Shown: positions 24,822 to 34,447, counted from the stretch's first letter. The stretch is 64,000 bases of DNA from an uncultured bacterium (GCA_937951895.1 CALFER010000025.1:86308-150307), one strand, 5' to 3'. Numbers and translations: made by a program. The notes: generated from the sequence alone by a model not told the origin.

Positions 24822-25754
24822 ATGAAAATTCTAGTGACGGGTGGCGCAGGATTCATTGCATCGCATGTCGTCGACCGCTATATCCGGGATGGGCATGATG
24901 TCGCGATCGTCGATAACCTCTCAACCGGAACTCCCCTCAACCTGAATCCCTCCGCACGCTTCTTCAAACTCGATATCAGCGATCCGAACCTCAGTGCCGT
25001 CTTCGATCAGTTCCGGCCCGAAATCGTCAACCATCATGCCGCTCACATCGATCTCAGACGCTCGGTCGAACATCCCGAAATGGATGCGCAGATCAATGTG
25101 ATCGGTGCTATCCATGTACTTGAGAATGCCCGGCGAACCGGAGTCAGGAAGTTCATTTTCGCATCGACGGGAGGTGCGATTTACGGCGAACCCGGTCAGG
25201 TGCCGGTGATCGAGACCGAACCGGCGCGACCTTTATCGCCATACGGGGCCCATAAACGGCTGTTCGAACACCACTTGCGCATCGCACGAGCGCTCCATGG
25301 ACTGGATTACACGATTCTCCGGTACGCAAACGTCTATGGTCCGAGACAGGATCCGAAGGGTGAGGCCGGAGTCGTGGCCATTTTCAGCCTCGCCATGCTC
25401 AACAATCGGATTCCGATCATATTCGGTGACGGAGCAAAAACACGGGATTACGTCTATGTGGAGGATGTGGCCGACGCGAATGCTCTCGGATTGCATCACG
25501 GTTCCGGACAGATTCTCAATATCGGGACGGCTCGCGAGACATCTGATCAGGAGGTTTTCGATGCGATCCGGCAAGCCGTCGGATGGACAGGACAGCCACG
25601 GTACGACGCGATCCGTCCCGGAGAAGTCCTTCGGATTTCGCTGGACAATACGGCTGCAGCTCGAGAACTCGGATGGACACCACGTGCGAATTTCGAATAT
25701 GGAGTCCGATGTGCCGTCGATTTCTATCGCTCGAACATGAGGAGGTTCCAGTAG
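24822..25754 (+). CDS. NAD-dependent sugar epimerase/dehydratase (UDP-glucose 4-epimerase-like)
   Basis: 310-residue extended SDR. The Rossmann motif VTGGAGFIASHV is at the start, the Ser in FASTGGAIYG and the YxxxK pair in YGAHKRLFEH form the active site, and NVYGPRQDPKGEAGVVAIF follows. It probably interconverts UDP-hexoses such as glucose/galactose or the N-acetyl forms. It starts at ATG 24822, seven bases after the sugar transferase, and is followed by the FHA-GGDEF gene. Confidence 0.9.
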   Translation: MKILVTGGAGFIASHVVDRYIRDGHDVAIVDNLSTGTPLNLNPSARFFKLDISDPNLSAVFDQFRPEIVNHHAAHIDLRRSVEHPEMDAQINVIGAIHVLENARRTGVRKFIFASTGGAIYGEPGQVPVIETEPARPLSPYGAHKRLFEHHLRIARALHGLDYTILRYANVYGPRQDPKGEAGVVAIFSLAMLNNRIPIIFGDGAKTRDYVYVEDVADANALGLHHGSGQILNIGTARETSDQEVFDAIRQAVGWTGQPRYDAIRPGEVLRISLDNTAAARELGWTPRANFEYGVRCAVDFYRSNMRRFQ

Positions 25755-25761
25755 ATCCGCG

Positions 25762-26700
25762 ATGAACACGCCTCGCATCCAGGGCACGCAAAAGATGGAT
25801 TACGATGCCGATTTTCATCGCAGAACACTTGTGTTCGTCGTCATCGCCGGCAACCTGCTCGACATCGGAAGGATGCTTCCCGTCGGTCGTCGGCATCTCA
25901 TTCTCGGCCGGGACCAATCATCGGACTTCTGCATCAACGACGATCGGATTTCACGGCAGCATCTGAAAGTCGGTGACGCCCGAAAAGCAAATGATCAACT
26001 CGAAGTCTTCATCGAGGATCTCAATAGCACGAATGGAACGATTCTCAACGGCAAAGTCCTGCGCCACTCCGGGTGGTGTCGTCTCGGGGAAACCGTTCAG
26101 CTCGGGCAGACGATTCTGCTTCTCAGACTTGAGGATCCAGACGAGGATTCCGACAACTCATCGTCTCCCCTCCACCTGATCAGCCGCGATTCACTCACCG
26201 GAATCTTCAATCGCCGCGCGTTCGAACAGGCATTGGAAAAAGAGCATGATCGCGCCCGGATGTTGAGGCAGACCTATTGCATCCTCGCGATTGACGTCGA
26301 TTTCTTCAAACGGATCAACGATACGTTCGGACACCCGATCGGTGACATCGTGCTGAAACGGATTGCCGCCATTCTGCAGTCGCAGGTTCGGGCAACGGAT
26401 TTCGTGGCACGGATCGGGGGAGAAGAATTCGCCATCCTGCTCACAAACCAGAACGTCGTCTCCGGACTGCCGCTTGCCGAGCGTTTGCGAAGTTCGGTGG
26501 AAGCAGCGACTTTTCTGGATATCAACCCCGAGATCAGAGTGACGATATCCATGGGAGTCGCAGATACTACATATGCCCCCGAGGATCCATATGCCGTGTT
26601 CGACCTGGCCGATTGCGCCCTGATGGAAGCCAAGCGATCCGGACGGAATCAGTGCATTGTCGGGCATAAACCCCAGATTCCTGAATTCCAGGAGGACTGA
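25762..26700 (+). CDS. FHA-GGDEF diguanylate cyclase
   Basis: 312 residues. An FHA phosphothreonine-binding domain (about 35-125: ILGRDQSSDFCINDDRISRQH, EDLNSTNGTILNG) precedes a GGDEF domain (about 140-305) with DSLTGIFNRRAF, DVDFFKRINDTFGH and an intact RIGGEEF active site. It should make cyclic di-GMP, gated through a phosphorylated partner; a Ser/Thr kinase is encoded at 3808-4698. As the last gene of a polysaccharide operon it suggests a c-di-GMP link to glycan output. The 3' end is convergent with the next gene. Confidence 0.93.
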   Translation: MNTPRIQGTQKMDYDADFHRRTLVFVVIAGNLLDIGRMLPVGRRHLILGRDQSSDFCINDDRISRQHLKVGDARKANDQLEVFIEDLNSTNGTILNGKVLRHSGWCRLGETVQLGQTILLLRLEDPDEDSDNSSSPLHLISRDSLTGIFNRRAFEQALEKEHDRARMLRQTYCILAIDVDFFKRINDTFGHPIGDIVLKRIAAILQSQVRATDFVARIGGEEFAILLTNQNVVSGLPLAERLRSSVEAATFLDINPEIRVTISMGVADTTYAPEDPYAVFDLADCALMEAKRSGRNQCIVGHKPQIPEFQED

Positions 26701-26717
26701 CCGGTCCGGCGAAACGG

Positions 26718-28298
26718 TCACTCGATCAGTGAGTCAATCGGCCTGATGCGATCGATGTAATATCTCTCGGTTCCACCGCCTGTCGTTCCCAATAATTCGA
26801 TCTCGATCGGATACCGCCTCGGCAGTTCGAGATGCTGATCGATTCTTAAAACCGCATACACCTCTCCGCGCGCACCGAGCAGTTTCGGAAGAAGCGTCGC
26901 ATTCATCGCTCGCATCGTTCTCTTCTGAGCACTCTGCAATCGCATGGTATTCCGATGCTGATCGATCGGATCCTGCTCGAAACGGTCTGCATGGGGTCCG
27001 AGCAGCATGATCGAGTCTCTGACATCATAGCGATCCTGTGCCAATTCAATGAGCAATCCGAGGGAGACAGGGGTGAATACAACGGAATCGAGCGGAACGT
27101 CCCGGCGGACGATCGCTATGGCGCTCATCTGATCAGCAACGGTTCCATTGCGTCCGGTGAGCATCTTATAAGATTGAAGGTCATTGGAGATGAGACAAGT
27201 CGTCATCACGAGTAATATGGCCGCTGCTTTGATTGCGCGACCCGGGATACGTGACAGACCGTCTGCTGCGCAGATGGCAAGCACCGGGAAAACGGGAATG
27301 AAGTATCGGGAGCTGAATGGATGAAACAAGAGATAAAGAAAGAACGTCGGGAGCATGATACTGAGAAAAACCGCTGCTCGGCGGCGCTCCGAGAAACTGA
27401 GTCGGATCCAGCCCGCAAGACCGATGATCGCGAATATTCCCATTCCCTCGTGAGAGATGGCAGTCAGTGCCCGCGGGAATGCCCTTCCGATCATCTCCCA
27501 TTGAAGCAGATTGCTGATCTGCTGGTGTTGCTGGTATCCGCTCTTGAGAACGCTCCCCAGGCAAAAATACTGATAAAGAAGCTGGAACGATGTTCCGAGA
27601 GTGAAAACGAGGCAGGCATGGAGAACGTGTCTGCATCTGATTCGAAACAAAGAGACCTCTGCAGGGCTCGGATACAGAAGTATCGAACAGATGATCGGGA
27701 TGATCAGCAGGCCTAGATCGAATCGGACCATGATGCCCAGGCCGGAGATGAATGAGGCCGCGAGGTACGCCGAAGAGGCGTTTGAACGCTTGGGGTGTGT
27801 GCTCAGAATCAACACGGTGCATTGAATGCAGAGAGCGGCCATGTGTGACATGGAAGACACCATGTAAAACTGGATGATGGGAGAAGAGCCGAGAATGAGT
27901 ATCCCGATGAAAGATACAATCGGCGGATACATCCGACGGAACCACACGTAGCCGAGGGCGACAGCGATTCCGCCGAGAACGATGTTTGCGGATAAGACTC
28001 CGTGGAACCCGGCAAAACAGTAAAATGGGAACAGGATGAGCGCTGTGCCGATCGGATTGATGGAGTAATAACAGTTCCACGCGCCCGGGATAAAAAAGCT
28101 GCCGATCACTCCCTTTTCGAGCATATCATGTCGGGGAATACACAGATCTCCGAATTCAGCCAGACGCCACACTCCGGTCAAATACTGTGTATCATCGGAA
28201 AAACGAACACCAGGCGTATACATGATGACAGGAATGACAACGACCGCGCATACGCCGATCAACGGAAAGACCCGAAACGGCAACGTGTTGTTCTTCAA
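26718..28298 (-). CDS. Polytopic membrane protein, probable GT-C glycosyltransferase
   Basis: 526 residues with about eleven hydrophobic helices and a C-terminal soluble tail (about 410-526). The first periplasmic loop has DDTQYLTGVWRLAEFGD, with the acidic pair expected of GT-C (ArnT/PMT-like) enzymes, which use polyprenyl-phosphate sugars on the periplasmic side. I recognise no closer family. It lies 12 bases after the methyltransferase-GT2 gene on the minus strand. That gene's GT2 half resembles dolichyl-phosphate-mannose synthases, so the pair may make and use a lipid-linked sugar. Confidence 0.72.
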   Translation of the reverse strand: MKNNTLPFRVFPLIGVCAVVVIPVIMYTPGVRFSDDTQYLTGVWRLAEFGDLCIPRHDMLEKGVIGSFFIPGAWNCYYSINPIGTALILFPFYCFAGFHGVLSANIVLGGIAVALGYVWFRRMYPPIVSFIGILILGSSPIIQFYMVSSMSHMAALCIQCTVLILSTHPKRSNASSAYLAASFISGLGIMVRFDLGLLIIPIICSILLYPSPAEVSLFRIRCRHVLHACLVFTLGTSFQLLYQYFCLGSVLKSGYQQHQQISNLLQWEMIGRAFPRALTAISHEGMGIFAIIGLAGWIRLSFSERRRAAVFLSIMLPTFFLYLLFHPFSSRYFIPVFPVLAICAADGLSRIPGRAIKAAAILLVMTTCLISNDLQSYKMLTGRNGTVADQMSAIAIVRRDVPLDSVVFTPVSLGLLIELAQDRYDVRDSIMLLGPHADRFEQDPIDQHRNTMRLQSAQKRTMRAMNATLLPKLLGARGEVYAVLRIDQHLELPRRYPIEIELLGTTGGGTERYYIDRIRPIDSLIE

Positions 28299-28310
28299 AG
28301 CTTGACTTGC

Positions 28311-29759
28311 TCAGTTCAGTTTCAGTTTCCTCAGGGCGACGCCGCACATTTTAAGCAGCAGCCAGCCGTGCTTGAATCGCTCGATCTTGATGTCACCATA
28401 AGAACGATCGCGATAACGGATCGGGAGGTCGACGATCTTGAGATTGAGCCTGGCAGCACCGAAAAGCAGATCGAAGTCACCGAACGGATCGAAATCGCCA
28501 AAATGCGCCCGATTGGCGGCGATTCTCAGATAATCCCGTTTCCAGAGGACTTTCGTGCCGCATAATGTGTCTTTGATTGGTTGCCCGAGAAGCCAGGTGA
28601 AGAGGACGGCGAACAGTTTATTGGCGATCATGTTCAAAAATCGCATGGCATGCTGGTCCATCGGATAAATGAGCCTGCATCCGTTGATGAATTCACCGTG
28701 ACCTTCCACGATGGCGTCGTAGTATTTTGCGAGATCTTCGGGGGGCATGGTCAAATCGGAATCCAGTATCATGAGGATGTCGCCTCGACAGGCATCGAAC
28801 GCCTGCCGTACGGCCTGGCCTTTCCCCTTGCCGGTCTGATGCAGTAGTTCGATCCGGTCAAACTTCCGGGGTTCCGTTGCGTCATGCGCCCGAATTTCCG
28901 ACTCAATCGCCTCAATCGTGCCATCCGTCGAATTCCCATCGACGATCATTAACTCGGTGAACTGACCCATCCGGGGTGTTCGTGAGAAGATGCCGGGCAC
29001 ATTGCCCTTTTCGTTTCGCGTTGGAACCACGACCGAGACGGAAGGCGGGGTCCGCAATGGTATAAACTGTCTGGGAGCAGGGCGGGCGGTCAGACAGCAA
29101 GTCAGGCAGAGATGGCGCAGTCCGGGCATTCTCGCGAGCACACGATTCAGCAGCGGTGTAACACCCGGAACTCGCAAGGGGAGCAGGACCCGGGTGTCCT
29201 GAGTAACGACCTGGAAATCCGTAAGATACAACAGGTTCATGATGTCGGCCATGGACAGCCAGTTGAGATTCTTATGGCGGGTTCGCAGACCGATGAGCGA
29301 GGCGAACGTGAGAAACGGTTGCCAGAGATTGTTGTGGAAATTGAGAATGATTCGGGTGTGGGGGGCGCACAGCGGCTTGATGTTTCTGAATGTTTGTTGA
29401 ATATCGTGAAGCAGGGGAGTCAGGTCACTGAGTATGATCGCATCGAATGGCGCGGACTCCCCCGGGAGCTGCTGATGCCATTCCGATTTTTCCACATCAT
29501 CTTGAAGGAAATGGAGTTCTGGCCTTCCTGCGTGGATGTCACGCGCTGCGACAATCCGATCCGGATCATGATCCACACCGACACCGATCGAAGGATTGAC
29601 TGCCGCCAGTAATCGACCGGTTGCGCATCCCAGTTCCAATACCTTCAAACCGTCTGCGATGACGGAGCGCATGAATCGTTCGATTTCCTTGAAATACTCC
29701 GTATGCAGTCTGCGGCTTCGTTCGAGATGTGTATACGTGGAGGGTGTTATCCGAGTCAC
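28311..29759 (-). CDS. Methyltransferase - glycosyltransferase family 2 fusion
   Basis: 482 residues. Residues 1-220 form a class I SAM methyltransferase (LELGCATGRLL; VGVDHD; the FDAIILSDLTPLLHD segment). Residues about 240-482 are a GT2 domain (SVSVVVPTRNEKGNV, IVDGNSTDGT, LILDSDLTMPPEDLAKYYDAI in part) like polyprenyl-phosphate sugar synthases. The fusion may build a lipid-linked, possibly methylated, sugar for the adjacent GT-C protein. The start GTG 29759 has no clear ribosome binding site and is tentative. Divergent from the NusG-like gene. Confidence 0.85.
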   Translation of the reverse strand: MTRITPSTYTHLERSRRLHTEYFKEIERFMRSVIADGLKVLELGCATGRLLAAVNPSIGVGVDHDPDRIVAARDIHAGRPELHFLQDDVEKSEWHQQLPGESAPFDAIILSDLTPLLHDIQQTFRNIKPLCAPHTRIILNFHNNLWQPFLTFASLIGLRTRHKNLNWLSMADIMNLLYLTDFQVVTQDTRVLLPLRVPGVTPLLNRVLARMPGLRHLCLTCCLTARPAPRQFIPLRTPPSVSVVVPTRNEKGNVPGIFSRTPRMGQFTELMIVDGNSTDGTIEAIESEIRAHDATEPRKFDRIELLHQTGKGKGQAVRQAFDACRGDILMILDSDLTMPPEDLAKYYDAIVEGHGEFINGCRLIYPMDQHAMRFLNMIANKLFAVLFTWLLGQPIKDTLCGTKVLWKRDYLRIAANRAHFGDFDPFGDFDLLFGAARLNLKIVDLPIRYRDRSYGDIKIERFKHGWLLLKMCGVALRKLKLN

Positions 29760-29839
29760 GGGAAATCATTGTCCCGGGTGATGATCCGCTTGTCAAATTC
29801 GATCGTATCGGAAATCCAATCCCGACGCCTTGTCTCTTC

Positions 29840-29868
29840 TTGACAATCGCATACCAATGCCTTATTTC
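29840..29868 (+). promoter_or_regulatory. Candidate promoter of the large glycan operon
   Basis: TTGACA (29840-29845), 17-base spacer, TATTTC (29863-29868), 43 bases before the NusG-like start in the divergent gap. I found no ops or JUMPstart-like element. Confidence 0.45.
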
Positions 29869-29910
29869 TCAGGGCGTGAATCAGTATGGGATTACACGCG
29901 GAGAAGGCGA

Positions 29911-30414
29911 ATGGTAGGACGGAAGTGCTGGTATGTCATCCAGTCCAAAGCTCATCAGGAGAATCTGGTTATCGCACAACTTACTCGGAGTGGCATTCGA
30001 TCCTTCTTTCCTTTGATCGAATATGAATCGATGCAATTCGGGCGGATCGTCAACCGGATACAACCGCTGTTCCCGAGTTATCTGTTCGCATGTTTCGATT
30101 ATCATCATCAGGGTGGTCAGATTGTCTGGAACTACGGCTTGAAGCGAATCGTGTCGTTCAGTGGAGAACCTGCGTGTGTGCCGCTGGACGTTGTGCGGTT
30201 GATCAGAATGCGTGCGGATCGAAAAGGCATCATCCGGATGAATCGATCGTTCAGTCCGAACCAACCGGTTCGGATTGTTGGGGGACCGTTCAAGGACATG
30301 GAAGCGATATTTGTCGCGGAGATGTCCGGAACGAGTCGTGTGAAGGTGCTCCTTTCCGTCATGGGAACGCAACCGCGACTGGAATTGCCACGTGCTATGC
30401 TGCGTCCGATGTGA
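29911..30414 (+). CDS. NusG/RfaH-like (UpxY-type) transcription antiterminator
   Basis: 167 residues. An N-terminal NGN domain (CWYVIQSKAHQENLV, FFPLIEYE, PLFPSYLFACF) is followed by a KOW segment (NQPVRIVGGPFKDMEAIF). Specialised NusG paralogues at the head of polysaccharide loci prevent premature termination in the long downstream operon, and the position here fits exactly. ATG 29911 is preceded by GGAGAAGG; the frame open upstream to 29830 overlaps the promoter. Confidence 0.9.
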   Translation: MVGRKCWYVIQSKAHQENLVIAQLTRSGIRSFFPLIEYESMQFGRIVNRIQPLFPSYLFACFDYHHQGGQIVWNYGLKRIVSFSGEPACVPLDVVRLIRMRADRKGIIRMNRSFSPNQPVRIVGGPFKDMEAIFVAEMSGTSRVKVLLSVMGTQPRLELPRAMLRPM

Positions 30415-30500
30415 GAAAGGTGATTATTATCAATGCGTTATCCGCTATGATACAACAGGGCGGAATGGCGGAGCCATATCGGTGACAGGAAGAAAAACAC

Positions 30501-31874
30501 ATGGAAAACACTGAGTTCCAACAACAGTACGATTTGCAGGCGCGCGAGCCGGATTTCGACTTCATGCGCTATGTGTACGCCCTCCTGCGACACATCTGGA
30601 TCATCCTCCTGTGCACCCTGTTCGCTGTTTCGATCATGGCGATCAAATTGCACTCCAGGGAAGATCGCTACAGCACATCGGCGGTGATCCTGGTCGAGAA
30701 TCAGGGCATATCGGTCGGAACCAACAACCCCTACTACAGACTCCCGAATTACCTCGATCCGGATATGATCAAACAGTGGATGTATTCCACACCGGTCATG
30801 ACCAAGATCCGGGCTTTGATGCCGCCGGATTCCATGGTATTTGCCGGGAATTTCAATATTTCGTTCCCTCTGCGAAAACCGGGAGAAATCACCACACAGC
30901 TTCTGGTTTCAATCCGGGCCTCGGCTGGAGTGCCGAATGATGCCTATCTCATGGCCGATAACATGATCAAGGCGTTCCGCTCGCAGTTGCTCGATAATCA
31001 ACTGCAGCAGACGCGCGACTCGATGACCTGGATGGCCGACCGTCTCGCAGATCAAAAACGGAAGGTGGAAGAAGCCGAGGCGCGGTTTCAGGAATACAAA
31101 CAGAGCATCATGGTTGTCAGTTTCGAAGATCAGAAATTGAATGAAAGCCGCGCGATCATGGACGCCACTTCGGAGTTGACCCAGATCACGAATGAGCAAC
31201 TCCAGCTGGAAGTCGAGTTGAAGAAACTGAAGGATTCGATCAGCAAGGGAGAATCTTACTCGGATCTGACGTTCCAGAGTCAGAACATTGCCACCATCAC
31301 GGCAATGCTCACGGAGATGAACACGCTGAAAGCCAAGCTTGACGAGAATCTGAAAGTGTTCAAGGAGATGCATCCGGTCATCGCCGAGATCAAACAGCAG
31401 ATTGGGACACTGCGAAACAGGATCGAAGCCGAAAAAACCACTGCGATCACGGCCTTGGAAATCCGAAATCAGACCCTGCTGGACAGAGCGAGCATCGTGC
31501 AGAAGTCAATCGACGAACGCAAAGAATTGTCGCAGGCGGTGTCGCAGAAAGAACTTCAGTACCGAATCCTCGAGCGCGATGTCAAAACCAATTCCGAGTT
31601 GTACAACAGCCTCCTGTCCGAACTCGAAGGGACCGATCTTCGGGGAAAAATCGAGGCGACATCGATTACCGTCATCGAACCCCCGTTCGTGCCGATGGCT
31701 CCGGACCCCAAGCGGATCCCTCACAATATCGTCAAGGCAATTGCTCTGGGTATCTTCATCGGAGTGGTGATCGCATTGCTGATCGATTACTTCGAAACGA
31801 CGCTACGGAGCCCGGAAGATGTCGAACGAAAACTGGGATTGCCGGTGGTCGGGATGATCCCCGAGAAAATGTGA
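30501..31874 (+). CDS. Wzz/GNVR-type polysaccharide chain-length determinant
   Basis: 457 residues with a transmembrane helix near each end (about 28-50, HIWIILLCTLFAVSIMAIKL, and about 410-430), Wzz signature after the first, and a long periplasmic coiled coil (about 180-330) in between. ELQYRILERDVKTNSELYNSLL is the GNVR region. It has no attached kinase: the cytoplasmic tyrosine kinase is a separate gene at 37167. It controls polymer length and co-operates with the Wza-like exporter at 36232. Confidence 0.92.
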   Translation: MENTEFQQQYDLQAREPDFDFMRYVYALLRHIWIILLCTLFAVSIMAIKLHSREDRYSTSAVILVENQGISVGTNNPYYRLPNYLDPDMIKQWMYSTPVMTKIRALMPPDSMVFAGNFNISFPLRKPGEITTQLLVSIRASAGVPNDAYLMADNMIKAFRSQLLDNQLQQTRDSMTWMADRLADQKRKVEEAEARFQEYKQSIMVVSFEDQKLNESRAIMDATSELTQITNEQLQLEVELKKLKDSISKGESYSDLTFQSQNIATITAMLTEMNTLKAKLDENLKVFKEMHPVIAEIKQQIGTLRNRIEAEKTTAITALEIRNQTLLDRASIVQKSIDERKELSQAVSQKELQYRILERDVKTNSELYNSLLSELEGTDLRGKIEATSITVIEPPFVPMAPDPKRIPHNIVKAIALGIFIGVVIALLIDYFETTLRSPEDVERKLGLPVVGMIPEKM

Positions 31875-31941
31875 AAACGACGGCGTATCTCTGCTGCCCC
31901 GGATGCACAAGAGCATCTGTTCGCGGGAAACCTAAGGAATT

Positions 31942-32493
31942 ATGAAACTGATCGAAACCCGATTACAGGGTGTCTGGTTGATTGAGCCGCGTGTTTTTAA
32001 AGACGCGCGAGGGTTTTTCTTTGAGAGTTATCATGCGGGAAAGTTCGCTGCGGCAGGGATCCGTACGGAGTGGCTGCAGGATAATCATGCCGGATCCGTC
32101 CGAGATACTCTTCGAGGTTTGCACTTTCAGCGCGGTGTCGGGCAGGCGAAAATGGTGCGATGTATCACAGGCGAAATCTGGGATGTCGTCGTCGATTTGA
32201 GACCGGACTCCTCCGCGTTCGGAAGTTGGCATGCTGAGATTCTATCGTCTGAGAATCACCGCATGCTCTATATCCCGGAAGGGTTTGCGCACGGATACGC
32301 GGTATTGAGTGATTGGTCTGAGGTCGTGTATAAGTGCGGTACGGAATATGATCCCGCCACAGAAGATGGCATCATGTGGAATGACCCGGACATCGCCGTC
32401 GCCTGGCCCCTGTCAACTCCACTCCTGTCGGATCGTGATCGAACCAATCAAACACTTCGGGAATATCGCCGTAAAATGGGGATTCAAAGATGA
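31942..32493 (+). CDS. rfbC: dTDP-4-dehydrorhamnose 3,5-epimerase
   Basis: 183-residue cupin of standard RmlC length: DARGFFFESYHAGKFA, QDNHAGSVRDTLRGLHFQ (catalytic His), GEIWDVVVDLRPDS and PEGFAHGYAVLSD. It epimerises C3 and C5 in dTDP-rhamnose synthesis. The stop overlaps the rfbA start. The partner genes rfbB and rfbD are not in this window. Confidence 0.95.
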   Translation: MKLIETRLQGVWLIEPRVFKDARGFFFESYHAGKFAAAGIRTEWLQDNHAGSVRDTLRGLHFQRGVGQAKMVRCITGEIWDVVVDLRPDSSAFGSWHAEILSSENHRMLYIPEGFAHGYAVLSDWSEVVYKCGTEYDPATEDGIMWNDPDIAVAWPLSTPLLSDRDRTNQTLREYRRKMGIQR

Positions 32494-33365
32494 TGCATCG
32501 AAAAGGAATCATTCTCGCCGGAGGAGCCGGTACGCGGTTGCACCCGCTGACCCGGGTGGTCAGCAAGCAACTCCTGCCGATCTATGACAAACCAATGGTG
32601 TATTACCCATTGTCGACTCTGATGCTGTCGGGCATCCGCGAGATCCTGATCATTTCCACTCCGCGAGATCTTCCGTTGTATGAAGAGTTGCTGGGCGACG
32701 GGTCACAATGGGGAATCAATCTGTCTTATGCCGTGCAACCTCATCCGGAAGGCCTGGCACAAGCATTCATTATCGGCGAATCATTTTTAGACGGACATCC
32801 GGCCTGCCTGATTCTCGGCGACAACATCTTCTATGGACAAGGCCTCCAGAATCTCCTGCAGAATGCCTCCGCTCGAGGCACGGGTGCTTCCATCTTCGGG
32901 TATTGGGTGAAGGATCCCGAGCGGTATGGCGTGGTATCCTTCGATCCGAAAGGCCAGGCAGAATCAATCGAAGAGAAGCCATCGAATCCGAGATCCAATT
33001 ATGCTGTTGTCGGGTTGTATTACTACGATTCGGATGTGAGTCGGATTGCCCGTGAGATCCGACCATCCCCTCGAGGCGAACTCGAAATCACCGACCTGAA
33101 TCTGGTCTATCTCAAAGCTGGCAGATTGTTTGTCGAGTTGCTCAGTCGCGGAGTCGCATGGCTGGATACCGGTACGCAGGAATCCCTGCTCCAGGCGTCC
33201 CATTTCGTCCACACGATCGAATCCCGACAGGGGCTGAAAATAGCATGTCCGGAGGAAATCGCATGGAGATTGCGCTATATCACTTCGGATGAACTGCTGA
33301 GGATTGCCGGGAATCTGGGGAAGTGCTCGTATTCGGATTATCTCAAGTCACTGCTGGAACACTGA
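32490..33365 (+). CDS. rfbA: Glucose-1-phosphate thymidylyltransferase
   Basis: 291 residues, standard RmlA: GIILAGGAGTRLHPLTR, SKQLLPIYDKPMVYYPLSTL, LGDNIFYGQGL, SIEEKPSNPRSNYAVVGLYYYD and DTGTQESLLQAS. It makes dTDP-glucose from glucose-1-phosphate and dTTP. The ATG at 32490 (a second follows at 32493) overlaps the rfbC stop. Confidence 0.96.
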   Translation: MMHRKGIILAGGAGTRLHPLTRVVSKQLLPIYDKPMVYYPLSTLMLSGIREILIISTPRDLPLYEELLGDGSQWGINLSYAVQPHPEGLAQAFIIGESFLDGHPACLILGDNIFYGQGLQNLLQNASARGTGASIFGYWVKDPERYGVVSFDPKGQAESIEEKPSNPRSNYAVVGLYYYDSDVSRIAREIRPSPRGELEITDLNLVYLKAGRLFVELLSRGVAWLDTGTQESLLQASHFVHTIESRQGLKIACPEEIAWRLRYITSDELLRIAGNLGKCSYSDYLKSLLEH

Positions 33366-33387
33366 ACTCGCTCAGAGGAGACACCGC

Positions 33388-34338
33388 GTGGGTATGCTTG
33401 GAACAACAACCCGGATTTGTTTGACAGGAGGCGCAGGCTTTCTGGGGAGTTATGTCCTGGAGGCATTGCGTGAAAGCGGCTGCGAGCACGTGTTTGTGCC
33501 GACCATCGATCGCTATGACCTGACGAAACATGACGACGTTCTGAGAATGTATCGGGATGCGAAACCGGACATCGTGATTCATCTCGCGGCAATGGTCGGT
33601 GGAATCGGCGCCAATATGCGTAACCCCGCACGATACTTTTATGAAAATCTGATCATGGGGGTTCAGTTGATTCACGAAGCCTGGCGGAGCGGCGTATCCA
33701 AATTCGTGGCGATCGGCACGATCTGCGCGTATCCGAAACACTCTCCGGTTCCGTTCCGGGAAGAGACCTTATGGGATGGATATCCGGAGGAAACGAATGC
33801 TCCTTACGGCCTGGCCAAGAAAATGCTTCTCGTTCAATCCCAGGCATATCGCGCCCAATACCATTTCAACTCGATCTATCTCCTTCCGGTCAATCTCTAT
33901 GGCCCGCGCGATAACTTCGCACCCGATACATCCCATGTCATCCCGGCCATCATCAAAAAAATCCATGATGCACAGTCTCAGGGACGCGATTCGATTACGA
34001 TCTGGGGAGACGGTTCTCCGAGTCGAGAGTTTCTCCATGCACGCGATGCCGCCGATGCCATCGTGCTGGCAACAGAAAAATACAACAAACCGGAACCAGT
34101 CAATCTGGGGACGGGCCATGAGATATCGATCCGTGAGCTTGTCGGGAAACTGACTGAGATCATGGAATACAAAGGAAGAATCGAGTGGGATACGACAAAA
34201 CCGAACGGCCAGCCCCGCCGGTGTCTCGACGTGTCGCGTGCATTCGATGAATTCGGTTTTCGAGCGCGGATTGGATTTGACGAGGGACTGCGGGAGACCG
34301 TCGAATGGTACCGCCGTGTCGGCTGCAAGGAGATGTGA
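33388..34338 (+). CDS. fcl: GDP-L-fucose synthase-like epimerase/reductase
   Basis: 316-residue extended SDR: ICLTGGAGFLGSYVLEAL, HLAAMVGGIGANMRNPARY (characteristic of Fcl), IGTICAYPK with the catalytic Ser/Cys region, YGLAKKMLLVQ (YxxxK) and NLYGPRDNF. It converts GDP-4-keto-6-deoxymannose to GDP-L-fucose. The start GTG 33388 has GAGGAG seven bases upstream; ATG 33394 is possible. The GDP-mannose dehydratase partner (gmd) is not in the window. Confidence 0.92.
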   Translation: MGMLGTTTRICLTGGAGFLGSYVLEALRESGCEHVFVPTIDRYDLTKHDDVLRMYRDAKPDIVIHLAAMVGGIGANMRNPARYFYENLIMGVQLIHEAWRSGVSKFVAIGTICAYPKHSPVPFREETLWDGYPEETNAPYGLAKKMLLVQSQAYRAQYHFNSIYLLPVNLYGPRDNFAPDTSHVIPAIIKKIHDAQSQGRDSITIWGDGSPSREFLHARDAADAIVLATEKYNKPEPVNLGTGHEISIRELVGKLTEIMEYKGRIEWDTTKPNGQPRRCLDVSRAFDEFGFRARIGFDEGLRETVEWYRRVGCKEM

Positions 34339-34411
34339 TCGCCAAGCGATCGTGCCGCCCATGTATCGACACTATCTTGATTTATACCATCTGATTTGCA
34401 ATACTTGTCCG

Positions 34412-34428
34412 GAAGTGAGATGCACTTC
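34412..34428 (+). repeat. Small hairpin in the leader of the envelope-protein gene
   Basis: GAAGTG-AGATG-CACTTC forms a 6-bp stem in the 109-bp gap after fcl. A weak TTGATT-17-AATACT promoter-like pair lies at 34377-34405. The gap may hold an internal promoter for the export-machine genes; both calls rest on pattern alone. Confidence 0.3.
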
Positions 34429-34447
34429 TCATGAAAGGTGGGCGGGC

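Noticed and set aside
29760..29910. ops/JUMPstart element for the RfaH-like protein
   Set aside because: No GGCGGTAGC-like sequence is present in the leader.
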